64,000 nt of DNA, taken from assembly GCF_964340395.1 (NCBI RefSeq), contig NC_135552.1, positions 27,686,181 to 27,750,180 of the forward strand. The letters are read 5' to 3'. Positions 52,601 through 64,000 of this stretch are shown here, in pieces. A model generated the notes under the pieces. The model ran no database searches. It was not told the DNA's origin and saw only the letters and a list, made by a program, of their open reading frames with translations. The translations under genes were made by a program, and so were the position numbers. Origin of the DNA: Glandiceps talaboti (taxonomy: Eukaryota > Hemichordata > Enteropneusta > Spengelidae). Position 1 is the first letter of the stretch; the number at the start of each line of letters is the position of its first letter.

Positions 52601-55600
52601 CTCTCTATGACGTCATAAAATCCCGTGGTCTAGGTGGGACCGGAAATACCCGAAAACTCTCGAAGTAAATCCGAAGGGAAGTGACTGAAAAAAGGTCATT
52701 TTAAGGTGTTTGCAGACGCTTTTGAAAAGTTTTAAAACCAGAATGCATTTCACAAACATGTAGTCTAGCAAATTAGCGATAGTGAATGTGAGCATTTTGA
52801 ATCACCTTTAAGATTTGCGAAAATGAGCTTCCACACTTGCACACCCCATACCCACAGTACTGCTCAAAATTACAGTTGAAAATTTGACTCTGCAAGATAA
52901 GAATTCTACTTTCAGTTTACCACTCAATTTTCTCAGCAATGGTTTTGCATATTTGTTTTCCAATTCTCAAACCTGAAGTCCATGCTGTCTTGGTATATAT
53001 TACATGTGCTTTCACAGTCTATCTGATGAAGGGGAAACCTAATATTGTTGTACGCAAAAAATAAAATAAAATTATCTACAAAAGGACAATCCTAAATATG
53101 TTGTACATAACAAAATAATGTGCTTTTGTTTTAGAATTGTTACGATACACGCCCCAATCCTGTGGGCTCAGCGAGCGGACGTCCTCTTTCTCACCATTGA
53201 AGTTGAGGACATGAAAAAACCTGATATTAAATTGGATGAGTCCAAACTGAGTATCAAAGGCAAAGGAGGTCACGAGGGAAAAGAATATGTAGTGGATTTA
53301 GAATTTCTCAACGCTGTCAATGTCAAGGTTGGTATTATTAAATGTACTTGCTTGTTAAATGGTTGCTTATTTAATTATTAAGATATGTGTGAATCTATTT
53401 GCAGAGTTTTTACTAAGATCAGGGAATGCCAGTACTATACAGGAAAGAAAAATGTGATAACGCTGACATAGATTCCCCATTCATTTTACTGATGGGGGAA
53501 CCTCAGTAAAATGACTTGGGAACTTGGGTAAATTTTAGTTACTTACAAACCTAATCAAAAACACAGTTTACAAATGTAGTTATCATTTTACTTTGATGTG
53601 GGTATGCAATAGACTGAAAGATCAGCCATTGTGGGCACTCTTCTCATCCCTTCAGCCATTGTGGGCACTCTTCGCATCCCTTCAGCCATTGTGGGCACTC
53701 TCCTTATCCCTTCAGCCATTGTGGGCACTCTCCTTATCCCTTCAGCCATTGTGGGCACTCTTCTCATCCCTTCAGCCACTGTGGGCACTCTTCGCATCCC
53801 TTCAGCCATTGTGGGCACTCTTCTCTTCCCTTCAGCCATTGTGGGCACTCTTCTCATCCCTTCAGCCATTGTGGGCACTCTCCTTATCCCTTCAGCCATT
53901 GTGGGCACTCTTCTCATCCCTTCAGCCATTGTGGGCACTCTCCTTATCCCTTCAGCCATTGTTGGCACTCTTCTCATCCCGTCAGCCATTGTGGGCACTC
54001 TCCTTATCCCTTCAGCCATTGTGGGCACTCTTCTCATCACTTCAGCCATTGTGGGCACGCTTCTCATCCCTTCAGCCATTGTGGGCACTCTTCTCATCCC
54101 TTCAGCCATTGTGGGCACTCTCCTTATCCCTTCAGCCATTGTTGGCACTCTTCTCATCCCGTCAGCCATTGTGGGCACTCTCCTTATCCCTTCAGCCATT
54201 GTGGGCACTCTTCTCATCACTTCAGCCATTGTGGGCACGCTTCTCATCCCTTCAGCCATTGTGGGCACTCTTCTCATCCCTTCAGCCATTGTGGGCACTC
54301 TTCTCATCACTTCAGCCATTGTGGGCACGCTTCTCATCCCTTCAGCCATTGTGGGCACTCTTCTCATCCCTTCAGCCATTGTGGGCACTCTTCTCATCCC
54401 TTCAGCCATTGTGGGCACGCTTCTCTTCCCTTCAGCCATTGTGGGCACTCTCCTTATCCCTTCAGCCATTGTGGGCACTCTTCTCATCCCTTCAGCCATT
54501 GTGGGCACTCTCCTTATCCCTTCAGCCATTGTGAGCACTCTTCTCATCCCTTCAGCCATTGTGGGCACTCTCCTTATCCCTTCAGCCATTGTGGGCACTC
54601 TCCTTATCCCTTCAGCCATTGTGGGCACTCTCCTTATCCCTTCAGCCATTGTGGGCACTCTCCTTATACCTTCAGCCATTGTGGGCACTCTCCTTATCCC
54701 TTCAGCCATTGTGGGCACTCTCCTTATACTTTCAGCCATTGTGGGTACTCTCCTTATACCTTCAGCCATTGTGGACACTCTCCTTATCCCTTCAGCCATT
54801 GTGGACACTCTCCTTATACCTTCAGCCATTGTGGGCACTCTCCTTATACCTTCAACCATTGTGGGCACTCTTCTCATCCCTTCAGCCATTGTGGGCACTC
54901 TCCTTATACCTTCAACCATTGTGGGCACTCTCCTTATACCTTCAACCATTGTGGGCACTCTTCTTATACCTTCAGCCATTGTGAGCACTCTTCTCATCCC
55001 TTCAGCCATTGTGGGCACTCTCCTTATCCCTTCAGCCATTGTGGGCACTCTTCTCATCCCTTCAGCCATTGTGGGCACTCTTCTTATCCCTTCAGCCATT
55101 GTGGGCACTCTCCTTATACCTTCAGCCATTGTGGGTACTCTTCTCATCCCTTTCCACAAGGGGGAAGGGATATAAAGATGCTATCAGTTATACATTGTAC
55201 AGTCTAGGCATGCATTGAAAGCATTCATTTAATATGTATTTGTATCACTTGTCTCCTTGGCACTTTGTTTAATTATGAACTGAAAGCGTACGAAAATGTC
55301 CAATTTTTGGCAGATAAGGTGTAATGTAACAAGTAAAATCACCCATGTTGTGTAATGCAGATTTGCATCTGTACATGCCTACTTGAGTTTTTACAGTTTA
55401 ATTTGTAGCGTTAGATTTGAGTGCAAACCTGGGACGATAACCTCAAAAACAAAAGCTAATGCAGCTACAACCAACCCCTCTTTGCTCTATCTCAGGTATA
55501 TGTCAGGGTGGTTTCATGTCCTTGAAAATGTGAATATATGAAATTGTTCATTCTCTGTTTCTTACAGGACTCTAAATATCAAGTTCTGGCCAGACATATA

Positions 55601-57986
55601 GAATTCTTTATAAAGAAAAAAGAACCTGGTCCCTATTGGGATAGACTAACAAAAGAAAAACTTAAGGTAAGTTCTGGTTTGCTTTCAATATTCAGGACAA
55701 GATGATATACTAGTTATCTTCAAGAATTTATTATTTATCTTTGTTGATGAATTTAACAAGATGGAGGATTCATGAAAACAAAATTATTATGAAATTTGTA
55801 TGATATACATATGTCTCAACAGTTGTGATGTAATGCCTTCAACAACTTAAATGTTTTACTTTCCTCTCATTTTGAGTTGGCAATGATATCTGTACTTCAC
55901 CTTATACATGTAGAGATGAGTTATTGAATTTTGGGGGTAAGGAAAACTAGGGGAAGAGCCATGAAATAAGTTCAGAAAGATAGAATTGTAAATTCTGTCA
56001 CTTGTATTATGATGTCATCAAATAAAACTTAAAACAGTCTGTTTAAAAAAGCTAAAAAGAGGCTACCTTTGGTGTCGGAAGGCATTGGACCCAACATTTC
56101 TTTTATTATTTCAGAAGAACCAGGAACAATCTTTCATATTGGCAAACTTTAAAGAGATATTAAGAACTCTGATATTCAGTGAAATTGATCCTTGAGGCAC
56201 TAAAAGAATTGATAAAACTTTCTATTTTTACCTCTGTTGATTTCTGGCAGTGTCACTGGTTAAAAACAGATTTTGTGAAGAATTGATAAAACTTTCTATT
56301 TTTTCCTCTGTTGATTTCTGGCAGTGTCACTGGTTAAAAACAGATTTTCATAAATGGAAAGATGAGGATGATTCAGAAGATGAAGGTGGTGATAGAAGTC
56401 TTGAAGATGTAAGTATCTTGTTAGTCTTAGGCATAAAACAACAACAAAACTCCCAAAATGACAGGTTTACTGGCAAAGTGCATTCCTGTATTTATTCACA
56501 TTCCCTTGAGTTCCCATTGATTGAATTTCCGTAAAATTTTACAGAAAATATGGGTTGGAAGTTTTCATGTGAAGTTCGTACAAAGTAGTGTGCAGTCTTA
56601 AACTGTTAGTCTGTTTAAGTAAGACTGACTCCTGTGTACAAGTGTAGCAGGTATATTCAAGTATTATATTGATACCTGTCATGTTATCTCAGTATTATGG
56701 AAATCCCCATGGCAACCCTTGTATTAACTATATTATTATTACCTATGTACCAGAAATTACTTGCACTGGTGGTATTTTCACTGCAGTGCAATACATATGT
56801 ACCAGAAATTACTTGCACTGGTGGTATTTTCACTGCAGTGCAATACATATGTACCAGAGATTACTTGCACTGGTGTGCACACCACATACTAGTGGTATTT
56901 TCACTGCAGTGCAATACCAACCTATTTATGCATTCCTGCATGCAAATGAGGATGTGATCATTCATTCATTCATTACACACGAAATTGCGTGATTGCACTG
57001 TATGATTTTTCTGAAATTTGCCATTTCAGATAAACATGTAATAGTAACAGAACCTCATGCCACGGTGACTTTCCGTGTGGGTACTTACAGGTATTTGCAC
57101 TCGAGCTTGCAACTTGCTACGCTTCTGAAAGTACAGGTGCAGAGAACACTACAAGCACTCGTGCAAGTACACCACGCTTACACTCTCATGTCATGAGGTT
57201 GTGTCATATTGATTGAACAATCATTCTTATATTAGAAGTCTTGAGCCAAATACACAGTAACTTGTGATTAATTTTATATAGAAGTACATATTTTGTTAAC
57301 ATAGGGAGAACTACATGTACATCCACATTGTTAACATAGGAAGAATTACATGTACATCTACTTTGTCCTGTTTCAGATGATGTCACAGATGGGAGGTGGT
57401 TTTGATGCAGAAAATATGCCAGACATGGATGATATTGCACCAGATGATAATAATGAACCAGACAGTGATGATGAAGGTACATGCTAAACAACACTTAACA
57501 ATTTTAACCATTCTCATCCATTTTTATGAAACTAATTTTCTCAATAAATTCAATTGCTTACACTTTTGCTGAATATGACTAACTTTTAAAATCAATCTAT
57601 ATACACATTACTATGTTTCTCCATAAATTCAACCACTTATCAATCTATATTTATGTAGCTTCTTACTGACCAGGGTTTCAATCCCACATTCTTCCATTAG
57701 TACTTTATTATCAGTAGAGCCATTATGTTAACATAGGACTATTCTTTCGTTGTACATAAAACACAAAATAAGGTTTAATAGAAATTTCTATTTAAAAACA
57801 AATTCGCTAAAAAGTTTAAATGTGAATTAGGAATAGGGGATTTTGATGTTTTTTGGTGTTAACCATCTTGTTTCTTCATTATTGATAGTAGAACATAGCA
57901 CAAAGATGACTTCCCTAATCTCTTGGATTCCTCCTGATGTTTTAACAATCTTTCTTTCTATTTCAGAACTGCCCGATTTAGAATAG
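49630..57986 (+). CDS. PTGES3: p23 / prostaglandin E synthase 3 HSP90 co-chaperone, six exons, 169 aa
   Basis: Exons: 49630-49643, 53135-53327, 55568-55666, 56325-56408, 57377-57476, 57967-57986. The total is 510 nt and all join in frame. p23 binds and stabilises the ATP-bound closed state of HSP90 in client maturation. The CS domain spans about residues 6-100, with WAQRADVLFLTIEVED and the signature WDRLTKEKLKCHWLKTDF (human WPRLTKERAKLNWLSVDF). The acidic tail is typical: KWKDEDDSEDE, a Met/Asp-rich stretch, and the end PDLE, as in human p23 (160 aa). The start is a five-residue first exon, ATG GCG GGT GAA GG, followed by a consensus GTAAGT. The exon 2 donor (GTTGGT) is weak. Intron 1 holds a 2.4-kb foldback element and intron 2 a 51-copy minisatellite. 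A duplicated acceptor lies 74 bp before exon 4. Confidence 0.96.
50392..52807. mobile_element. 2.4-kb TTAA-flanked foldback element in PTGES3 intron 1
   Basis: The arms 50392 to ~51085 and ~52115 to 52807 are inverted repeats. The outer ~540 bp are nearly identical by eye, with small indels; the inner ~150 bp are more diverged. The ends read AGGTGATTCAAAATGCTCAC outside-in on both sides, bounded by TTAA (50388-50391 and 52808-52811). The ~1-kb centre has no transposase-like frame. The same 60-residue frame appears once on each strand only because the arms match. The TTAA target and AGG end fit a piggyBac-like or Kolobok-like nonautonomous element. Confidence 0.85.
53623..55152. repeat. 30-bp minisatellite, 51 copies, in PTGES3 intron 2
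   Basis: The unit is CAGCCATTGTGGGCACTC followed by TTCTCATCCCTT or TCCTTATCCCTT. Because 30 is divisible by 3 and the unit lacks stops in several frames, it gives open frames of over 500 codons on both strands. These are not genes: they lie in an intron and consist only of a 10-residue repeat. A block of six units (53941-54120) is repeated exactly at 54121-54300. Confidence 0.95.
56207..56348 (+). repeat. 74-bp tandem duplication of the PTGES3 exon 4 acceptor
   Basis: Copy 1 (56207-56274) and copy 2 (56281-56348) differ at about one position. Each holds a T-rich tract, TTTCTGGCAG and the first 24 nt of exon 4. Only copy 2 continues into the rest of the exon. Copy 1 would run into TGA after about 11 codons. 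Confidence 0.95.
56745..56925. repeat. 52-bp repeat, three copies, in PTGES3 intron 4
   Basis: The unit contains ATGTACCAGAAATTACTTGC and GGTATTTTCACTGCAGTGCA. The third copy carries a small insertion (GTGCACACCACATACTA). Confidence 0.85.
57292..57361. repeat. ~35-bp direct duplication upstream of PTGES3 exon 5
   Basis: Two copies of TTGTTAACATAGG(G/A)AGAA(C/T)T and ACATGTACATC, just before the exon 5 acceptor. Confidence 0.8.
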
Positions 57987-58580
57987 TCCACAGTGTATAT
58001 ATATACACACAGTGTTTTTTGTAAGTTTTACCTGTGCGTTACTGGTACCCAACGATCCCATTTTTTTCTGGGCATATCATTCTGACTTTGTCATTTCTAA
58101 CAATCCTGTGATTTAATGTTGTAGTTTTATTTCTATTTTTATTTCCCTACCGTTTGTAAAGTAGTGTAAAAAGCCTTTCGTACTCTTTAGTACAAGTATG
58201 CAGAGTTCCTCCTCTTTTTTTTTCAGAAAAGATAATCTCACATTTTTAATGATAATGATTCCTATGTAAATAACTGAAACTGATTCTATTTGGTATTATA
58301 ATTTATAACCTCAATATGCAATTCAGTAATTGTTATTCTAATGAGCCATGGAGACAATATCAATTTTTTTTTAAAATCCTTTCCGTAGTTGTTGTTTTTT
58401 TATGTTCGGGATAATAAGTCTAATCATGATTCAAGTAGTGGATGTTGTAGTGGAGTGAAAAAAATCCAAACTTTCTAGTCTAGTAGTAGTATTACTGAAT
58501 TACATATGTCATTACTTCACTTTCTGCCATACACTTCCTTGCACATCAAACATTAAAGAATCCATAACGAATAGAATTAA
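57987..58580 (+). terminator. PTGES3 3' UTR
   Basis: T-rich sequence follows the TAG stop, with a 16-bp palindrome GTGTATATATATACAC at 57993-58008. The variant poly(A) signal ATTAAA lies at 58552-58557. The transcript may run further; vertebrate p23 genes have long 3' UTRs. Confidence 0.4.
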
Positions 58581-60454
58581 TTAGAGGAATAGTAGCAGAA
58601 GACCCGCACTGAATTTGTAAAGATGGTTCTGATTGGCTGTTTCCAAAGAACAGATGACCAACAACCAATCAGTGTTAACCAAAGAGTAGAAGTCACCATC
58701 CAAGACACATCTCTCCTATTGAAAAAGCTAGAATCAACTGAAATGTATTGATATTAGCTATTCATAAGCATTCATTAGTATGCAAAAAGGGTTGGGGATC
58801 TGTTTGTCCTGTTATGTAAATGAGGGCATTAACTTTCATTCCATTGATGTTGTGGTCTGATAATGATCACTTTCTTGAGTACAGTTTAGAAGAGTAAAAT
58901 GAAGAGAAATTCCCTGGAGTTAGTTTTCAGCTAGTGTGCGTATTTGTAACTCTTCAAACCCAGTGCCATCAGCTCTCTGATTTTATTACCTCCTACCTTG
59001 ACTACAACCAGGCAACTATCTTCTTTTTTTTACTAAATTTCAGTATAAAATTTGTTGAATATTTCAAAACATCTCATACTTTAAGGATTTGTGTCCAAAC
59101 TTTACCAGATTGTCTCAATGAGGTATCATGTTTAAACAAAAAATCCTGTCACATTCAGTGTTGAAATATAATTGACAAAAATTAAAATGTGTAATTCAGT
59201 TTGATTTTGTTGTTTTGCTCCAGTACTAGAAATGTGAAAGTGTCTGTGCTTCAAATAGAGCTTGATAGCTGTGTAAGTGATGTGTGGAAGACGTTAGAAT
59301 TATAAAGCCATATAATCCTGCAACATTCAGGATTATCTCAAATTATTATGACTTGTACACATTTCTATTCATACTCCTGTATAACTAAAAATATGGTGTG
59401 CTTGTAATTTAGAACCAAACATATGGTGTTTAACATTTGGACATTATTAAAAGATGCCCTTGGGTGTGGAAGATGCAGTGAATGTAACGTGTTGGTTGTG
59501 TTCAACTTCAGAAAGTGTATGGGTTGTTTGGGATAAGATAATACAGCAAACTTTAACAACCAAAAGTGATAGTGTAGAGGAATGAAAACCAGCATATGCA
59601 ATGTGATATTGATCAAATGGAACAAGATGTCCATACAGTTTTAGTAGAATTCAAAACGGGATCCAATAATTCCACTTTTCCTTCGTACATAGAGTAGGCA
59701 AGATAACTGGTAGTAGATAGGTAGGAATGTGAAACTTGTCTGATCAAAAGTATTTTTGTGTGAAGAGATGTCAAAATAAGATGTACTATTCTAAAATATT
59801 GGATAATGGACATCTTGGCTCCATGACAACCCTCCTTGCTGTTGACCAACAGATATCACCATTTTGTTTCCAAGTTCTCTGAACTTTCCTAATGACTAAA
59901 CCCGTGTCACGTATTATACCATAGATAAAGCTAATATTTCAAGCAAGGGTTCATTGTCAATGTTTATATGGCAGTATTTCAAATAATACACCTATGTAAT
60001 CATTGACAATTAGCCCTAGCTCAAAACTTGTGTGTGAACAATTATTTCTGAAACTGCTTCACTGACTTAACACTTCAAGTATTTGGTTGTACAGTACTAG
60101 CAAGACGTGATGTTTTTGGATTGTAATGTCGAGATGAACTCTTTCAATCCTTAAAACCATCAGAAACTTTAAACTCTTAATCTGCAGGATTACCAGATTC
60201 ATTGCTTTTTAGTCCAAGCATGTTTAGAATTTGCAGCAGATTTTTACAAATATTCATATTTCACATTTGCATTCAACTCTGCCCAACCACCATAGTTTAT
60301 GTGAAAACAAAAAGTTGTCATGGCAACAGACTGCAGCAACTATACATGTAGTTAGTTTATCAAGTAAGGAAACTTGTAAGAATTCATAAATTAAGTATAA
60401 TTCTTTGTAACATGTTGACAATTCCAGTAAAAACTTATTAAAAAATTCATCTGT
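58581..60454. other. Stretch downstream of PTGES3, no gene recognised
   Basis: It may include extended p23 3' UTR. Frames at 58934-59164 and on the minus strand at 59365-59849 show no family features. Confidence 0.45.
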
Positions 60455-61897
60455 GCATGTGTACGTACCTGTATGTATGTGATTGTGTATGTACCTACCT
60501 GTATGTATGCGATAGTGTGTATATATAGTGTGTATATGTACCTACCTGTATGTATGCAATAGTGTGTATATGTACCTACCTGTATGTATGTGATTGTGTA
60601 TGTATGTACCTACCTGTATGTATGCGATAGTGTGTATATGTACCTACCTGTATGTATGCGATAGTGTGTATATGTACCTACCTGTATGTATGTGATAGTG
60701 TGTATATGTACCTACCTGTATGTATGCGATAGTGTGTATGTACCTACCTGTATGTATGCAATAGTGTGTATATGTACCTACCTGTATGTATGCGATAGTG
60801 TGTATATGTACCTACCTGTATGTATGTGATAGTGTGTATATGTACCTACCTGTATGTATGCGATAGTGTGTATATGTACCTACCTGTATGTATGCGATAG
60901 TGTGTATATGTACCTACCTGTATGTATGCGATAGTGTGTGTATGTACCAATCTGTATGTATGTGATAGTGTGTATATGTACCTACCTGTATGTATGTGAT
61001 AGTGTGTATATGTACCAATCTGTATGTATGTGATAGTGTGTATATGTACCTACCTGTATGTATGTGATAGTGTGTATATGTACCAATCTGTATGTATGTG
61101 ATAGTGTGTGTATGTACCTACCTGTATGTATGCGATAGTGTGTATATGTACCTACCTGTATGTATGTGATTGTGTATATGTATATGTACCAACCTGTATG
61201 TATGCGATAGTGTGTGTATGTACCTACCTGTATGTATGCAATAGTGTGTTTGTACCTACCTGTATGTATGTGATAGTGTGTATATGTACCTACCTGTATG
61301 TATGCAAGTGTGTTTGTACCTACCTGTATGTATGTGATAGTGTGTATATGTACCTACCTGTATGTATGCAATAGTGTGTATATGTACCTACCTGTATGTA
61401 TGTGATAGTGTGTATATGTACCTACCTGTATGTATGCGATAGTGTGTATATGTACCTACCTGTATGTATGCGATAGTGTGTATATGTACCTACCTGTATG
61501 TATGTGATAGTGTATGTACCTACCTGTATGTATGCGATAGTGTGTATATGTACCTACCTGTATGTATGTGATAGTGTGTATATGTACCAATCTGTATGTA
61601 TGTGATAGTGTGTGTATGTACCTACCTGTATGTATGCGATAGTGTGTATATGTACCTACCTGTATGTATGCGATAGTGTGTATATGTACCTACCTGTATG
61701 TATGTGATTGTGTATGTGTATATGTACCTACCTGTATGTATGTGATAGTGTATGTATGTACCTACCTGTATGTATGTGATAGTGTATGTGTATATGTACC
61801 TACCTGTATGTATGCGATTGTGTATGTACCTACCTGTATGTATGCAATAGTGTGTGTATGTACCTGCCTGTATGTATGCGAGTGTGTATGTGTATGT
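60455..61897. repeat. ~34-bp minisatellite, about 40 copies
   Basis: The unit is TGTACCTACCTGTATGTATG followed by YGATAGTGTGTATA, with units shortened to 26-30 bp in places. On the minus strand each unit contains ACAGGTAGGT. The Tyr/Val/Cys-rich frames across it are artefacts. Confidence 0.95.
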
Positions 61898-62251
61898 ATG
61901 TATCTTTACGCATGTCACATATACATCTATATACATTAAACATATAATAAATGTGTTATACATGCTTATGGTATGTATTGATATATCATCATGTACAAAT
62001 ACATGTGTGTAACTGCACATTAGTACATTGTACATTTACATGTGTGGCTGTGAAATACACATGTATGCATGCATTTGATGGCATTTCCTCTAACATAGGA
62101 ATTTCACCAAATTTTCCAAACTTACATGTGATACTGGAAGAATCCATTCAGACTATAATTTACATGATATATGTTGGTTGACCTACAGGACACCAGCTAA
62201 GTCTTAGCACACTTGAACTAAAGAGTCAATACGTCTATAGGCATGGCAGTG

Positions 62252-62350
62252 TCTGTGTCTGTCTGTCTGTCTGTCTCTCTGTGTCTGTTGTGTGTGTGGT
62301 ATGTATGTGTGTGTGTGTGTGTGTGTATGTATGTGTGTGAGTGAGTGTGT
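62252..62350. repeat. CTGT and GT microsatellites
   Basis: A CTGT run is followed by GT/GTAT repeats and a short GTGA run. Confidence 0.85.
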
Positions 62351-62510
62351 AAAGACCATTACATTGGTAGGCATGATATGTGGTGACATATTCATAATAT
62401 TGTACTTAGAGTGTCTTGTTTTGGAAATTATTCAAGGTGAAGTTATCAGATCATTCATATGCAAATTAGGTCACAATTCGCAGCTATGCTAATATTACTT
62501 CAATATTGTG

Positions 62511-62620
62511 TTAGAAAGGCGAACGCCCAGAAAAAAAACTCACGTAAAAGACGCAATAACGATGGAATAAAGGTAAATACAGGAAAACCAGCCTATCTAA
62601 CATCAGATTTTAATCAGATT
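62511..62620. mobile_element. Partial MITE of the AATCTGATT-end family
   Basis: The right end GATTTTAATCAGATT matches the ends of 1321-1743 and 42229-42479, and the interior keeps ATAACGA(T/A)GG. The left end lacks the matching terminus. A 20-bp near-direct repeat (62491-62510 and 62621-62640, two differences) flanks it. Confidence 0.5.
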
Positions 62621-62640
62621 GATATTACTCCAATATTGTG

Positions 62641-64000
62641 TGGAGATATGTCTAGGCATGTCAATATGAAGGGTTGTTCAAAGCAAAGTGATCCCATCTT
62701 TTATTATAAATGCAAATTGAGTCTAAGATATGCGAGCTAAAACAGCATTATGCAATGGTCTTCTATTAAATGACTAGGTTTGTTGCCATGGTAATTGGTG
62801 GAGCTATTACTTTAAGTGCCGAGTTGGAGAATTGTGATTGGGGTTATGAGATATGTTCTACCGTTTGATGAAAATAGTTCCAGGGGTATTCATAGGAAAT
62901 CAAATCAATGTAACATGATATTGGAATGCAAATTAGACTTCACATGTTGACTTTTAATTTTAAGTAAACTTTATTGAGAAGTTCCAGGAATTAAAAGTAT
63001 GGTCATTGTTGAGGTATTATTCAAGATAATGTGCATTTTGGCCAAGAGCTAGATTTTAACTCATGCAGTGCTAGATGATTTAGATGCTCCTTTTCCGAAC
63101 TGCTGTTTTTTACAAAGTTTTGGGCCATATCAGGCTCAATCGTGCTCCCAACATCTATTACTGGGACAGCTTTTGTCAAAATAAGCACCATTGGTGACTA
63201 ACCAAAGTCTTCGAATTCACCTTTTCATTTGGATGAAATACCTATTTTCTGGCTGAAATGTACATTTATTGAATCCTAGTTTCTAGTTGAAATGTGAACT
63301 TTTGACACCTAGTTTTGGCAATATTTTTTAATCCTCTAAGGTACACACACACACTCTCCCCTCCCCACAGACAGTTACGAATTGCTATTCTTGATGTTAT
63401 CAAAGAAGACGCAATATCTATTGCTAATGTATAATTAAGTAGTAGATTTTAAGTTGGAAATTATAATTTCAAGTTTTTTGCTGTAAATAAATTTTACTCT
63501 ATCATAATACCTAAGTGAGAATGAACATGGTGCAAGACGCCCATACCAATTCGTGACAAGTTGCGTCCACCATTTCGACCACTATGAGATGCCATAAGCC
63601 AAAGACACCCACACATTTCATGGGCGTAGAAAGTGTGGCCGCATGTTGTCACGGATTCACACGCGGACTAAAACAACTATTTCATGTATACTTCATACTC
63701 GTCCACAAAGAACTGAGACATCCCACCACCTTTACGAGTCTGATATACATTGCTGTTTTAATTACAAATCAACAACAGATCAACACAATATCTTGAAAAT
63801 GAAAGACTGGAGAATAAACATTAACACACATCATCTTGTGGAAGCCACAGCAAAATACTCATCAACTCACAAACTCACTACTGTCACTTTGAAATCTTCC
63901 GAATAAAAGGCTTGACGTTTTAACGAACAAACAAACAATACAAGTCATGCTCATTCTCTCACAAGAACACACTGGAAGGCTAAGATATTCAGCTGAAGAA
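62641..64000. other. Right end of the window, no gene recognised
   Basis: The stretch 63500-63960 is poor in G on the plus strand and carries AATAAA near 63904. It could be a 3' UTR of a gene running in from elsewhere, but no coding exon is recognisable. Confidence 0.35.

Noticed and set aside
50404-52795. Identical 60-residue frames on opposite strands
   Set aside because: A consequence of the inverted arms of the foldback element, not a duplicated gene.
53588-55175. Open frames of 523, 514 and 313 codons on both strands
   Set aside because: They consist only of a 30-bp repeat that is divisible by three and free of stops; they lie in PTGES3 intron 2 and have no other coding sign.
63643-63906. 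87-codon plus-strand frame near the right edge
   Set aside because: His/Thr-rich translation of a G-poor stretch with no recognised features.

Overview
The window is AT-rich animal DNA with four spliced, recognisable protein-coding genes, long introns and many minisatellites and foldback (MITE-like) DNA elements. Gene content, intron style and repeat types suggest a marine invertebrate bilaterian (hemichordate, amphioxus, brachiopod or similar). The sequence alone does not let me name the species. I saw no rRNA, tRNA, CRISPR array, LTR element or virus-derived gene.

Layout: 1-8748 holds no recognised gene, only repeats, two inverted-repeat elements and a CpG-rich patch at about 5.0-6.0 kb with an unassigned open frame. 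SPC25 (kinetochore Ndc80 complex) lies on the minus strand at 12799-8749 in six coding exons. RAB18 (small GTPase) lies on the plus strand at 16228-20434 in seven exons. The two diverge from a CpG-rich interval at 15.2-16.2 kb. The stretch 20435-30590 separates the convergent 3' ends of RAB18 and the next gene and holds minisatellites, including a 52-bp x 33 array. A NOSTRIN orthologue (F-BAR plus SH3 protein) occupies 49278-30591 on the minus strand in fourteen exons, its introns full of MITEs and tandem arrays. PTGES3 (p23, HSP90 co-chaperone) runs on the plus strand at 49630-57986 in six exons, head-to-head with NOSTRIN with only 351 bp between the start codons. The stretch 57987-64000 holds the p23 3' UTR, a 34-bp tandem array and a partial MITE.

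The exon models were assembled by hand. All join in frame with GT/AG borders and give proteins of 229, 205, 509 and 169 residues, close to the human lengths (224, 206, 506 and 160). NOSTRIN and SPC25 are also neighbours on human chromosome 2, so this looks like old conserved linkage, here with RAB18 between them.

The most unusual structure is in NOSTRIN. The 32/35-bp minisatellite at about 31.17-32.32 kb is made of repeated copies of the gene's own exon 13/intron 13 junction, giving about 34 tandem 5' splice sites with part of the exon. In PTGES3, a 74-bp tandem duplication copied the exon 4 splice acceptor and exon start. Its intron 2 carries a 51-copy 30-bp array in which most units read like a 3' splice site. 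Intron 1 of PTGES3 holds a 2.4-kb TTAA-flanked foldback element with about 700-bp arms.
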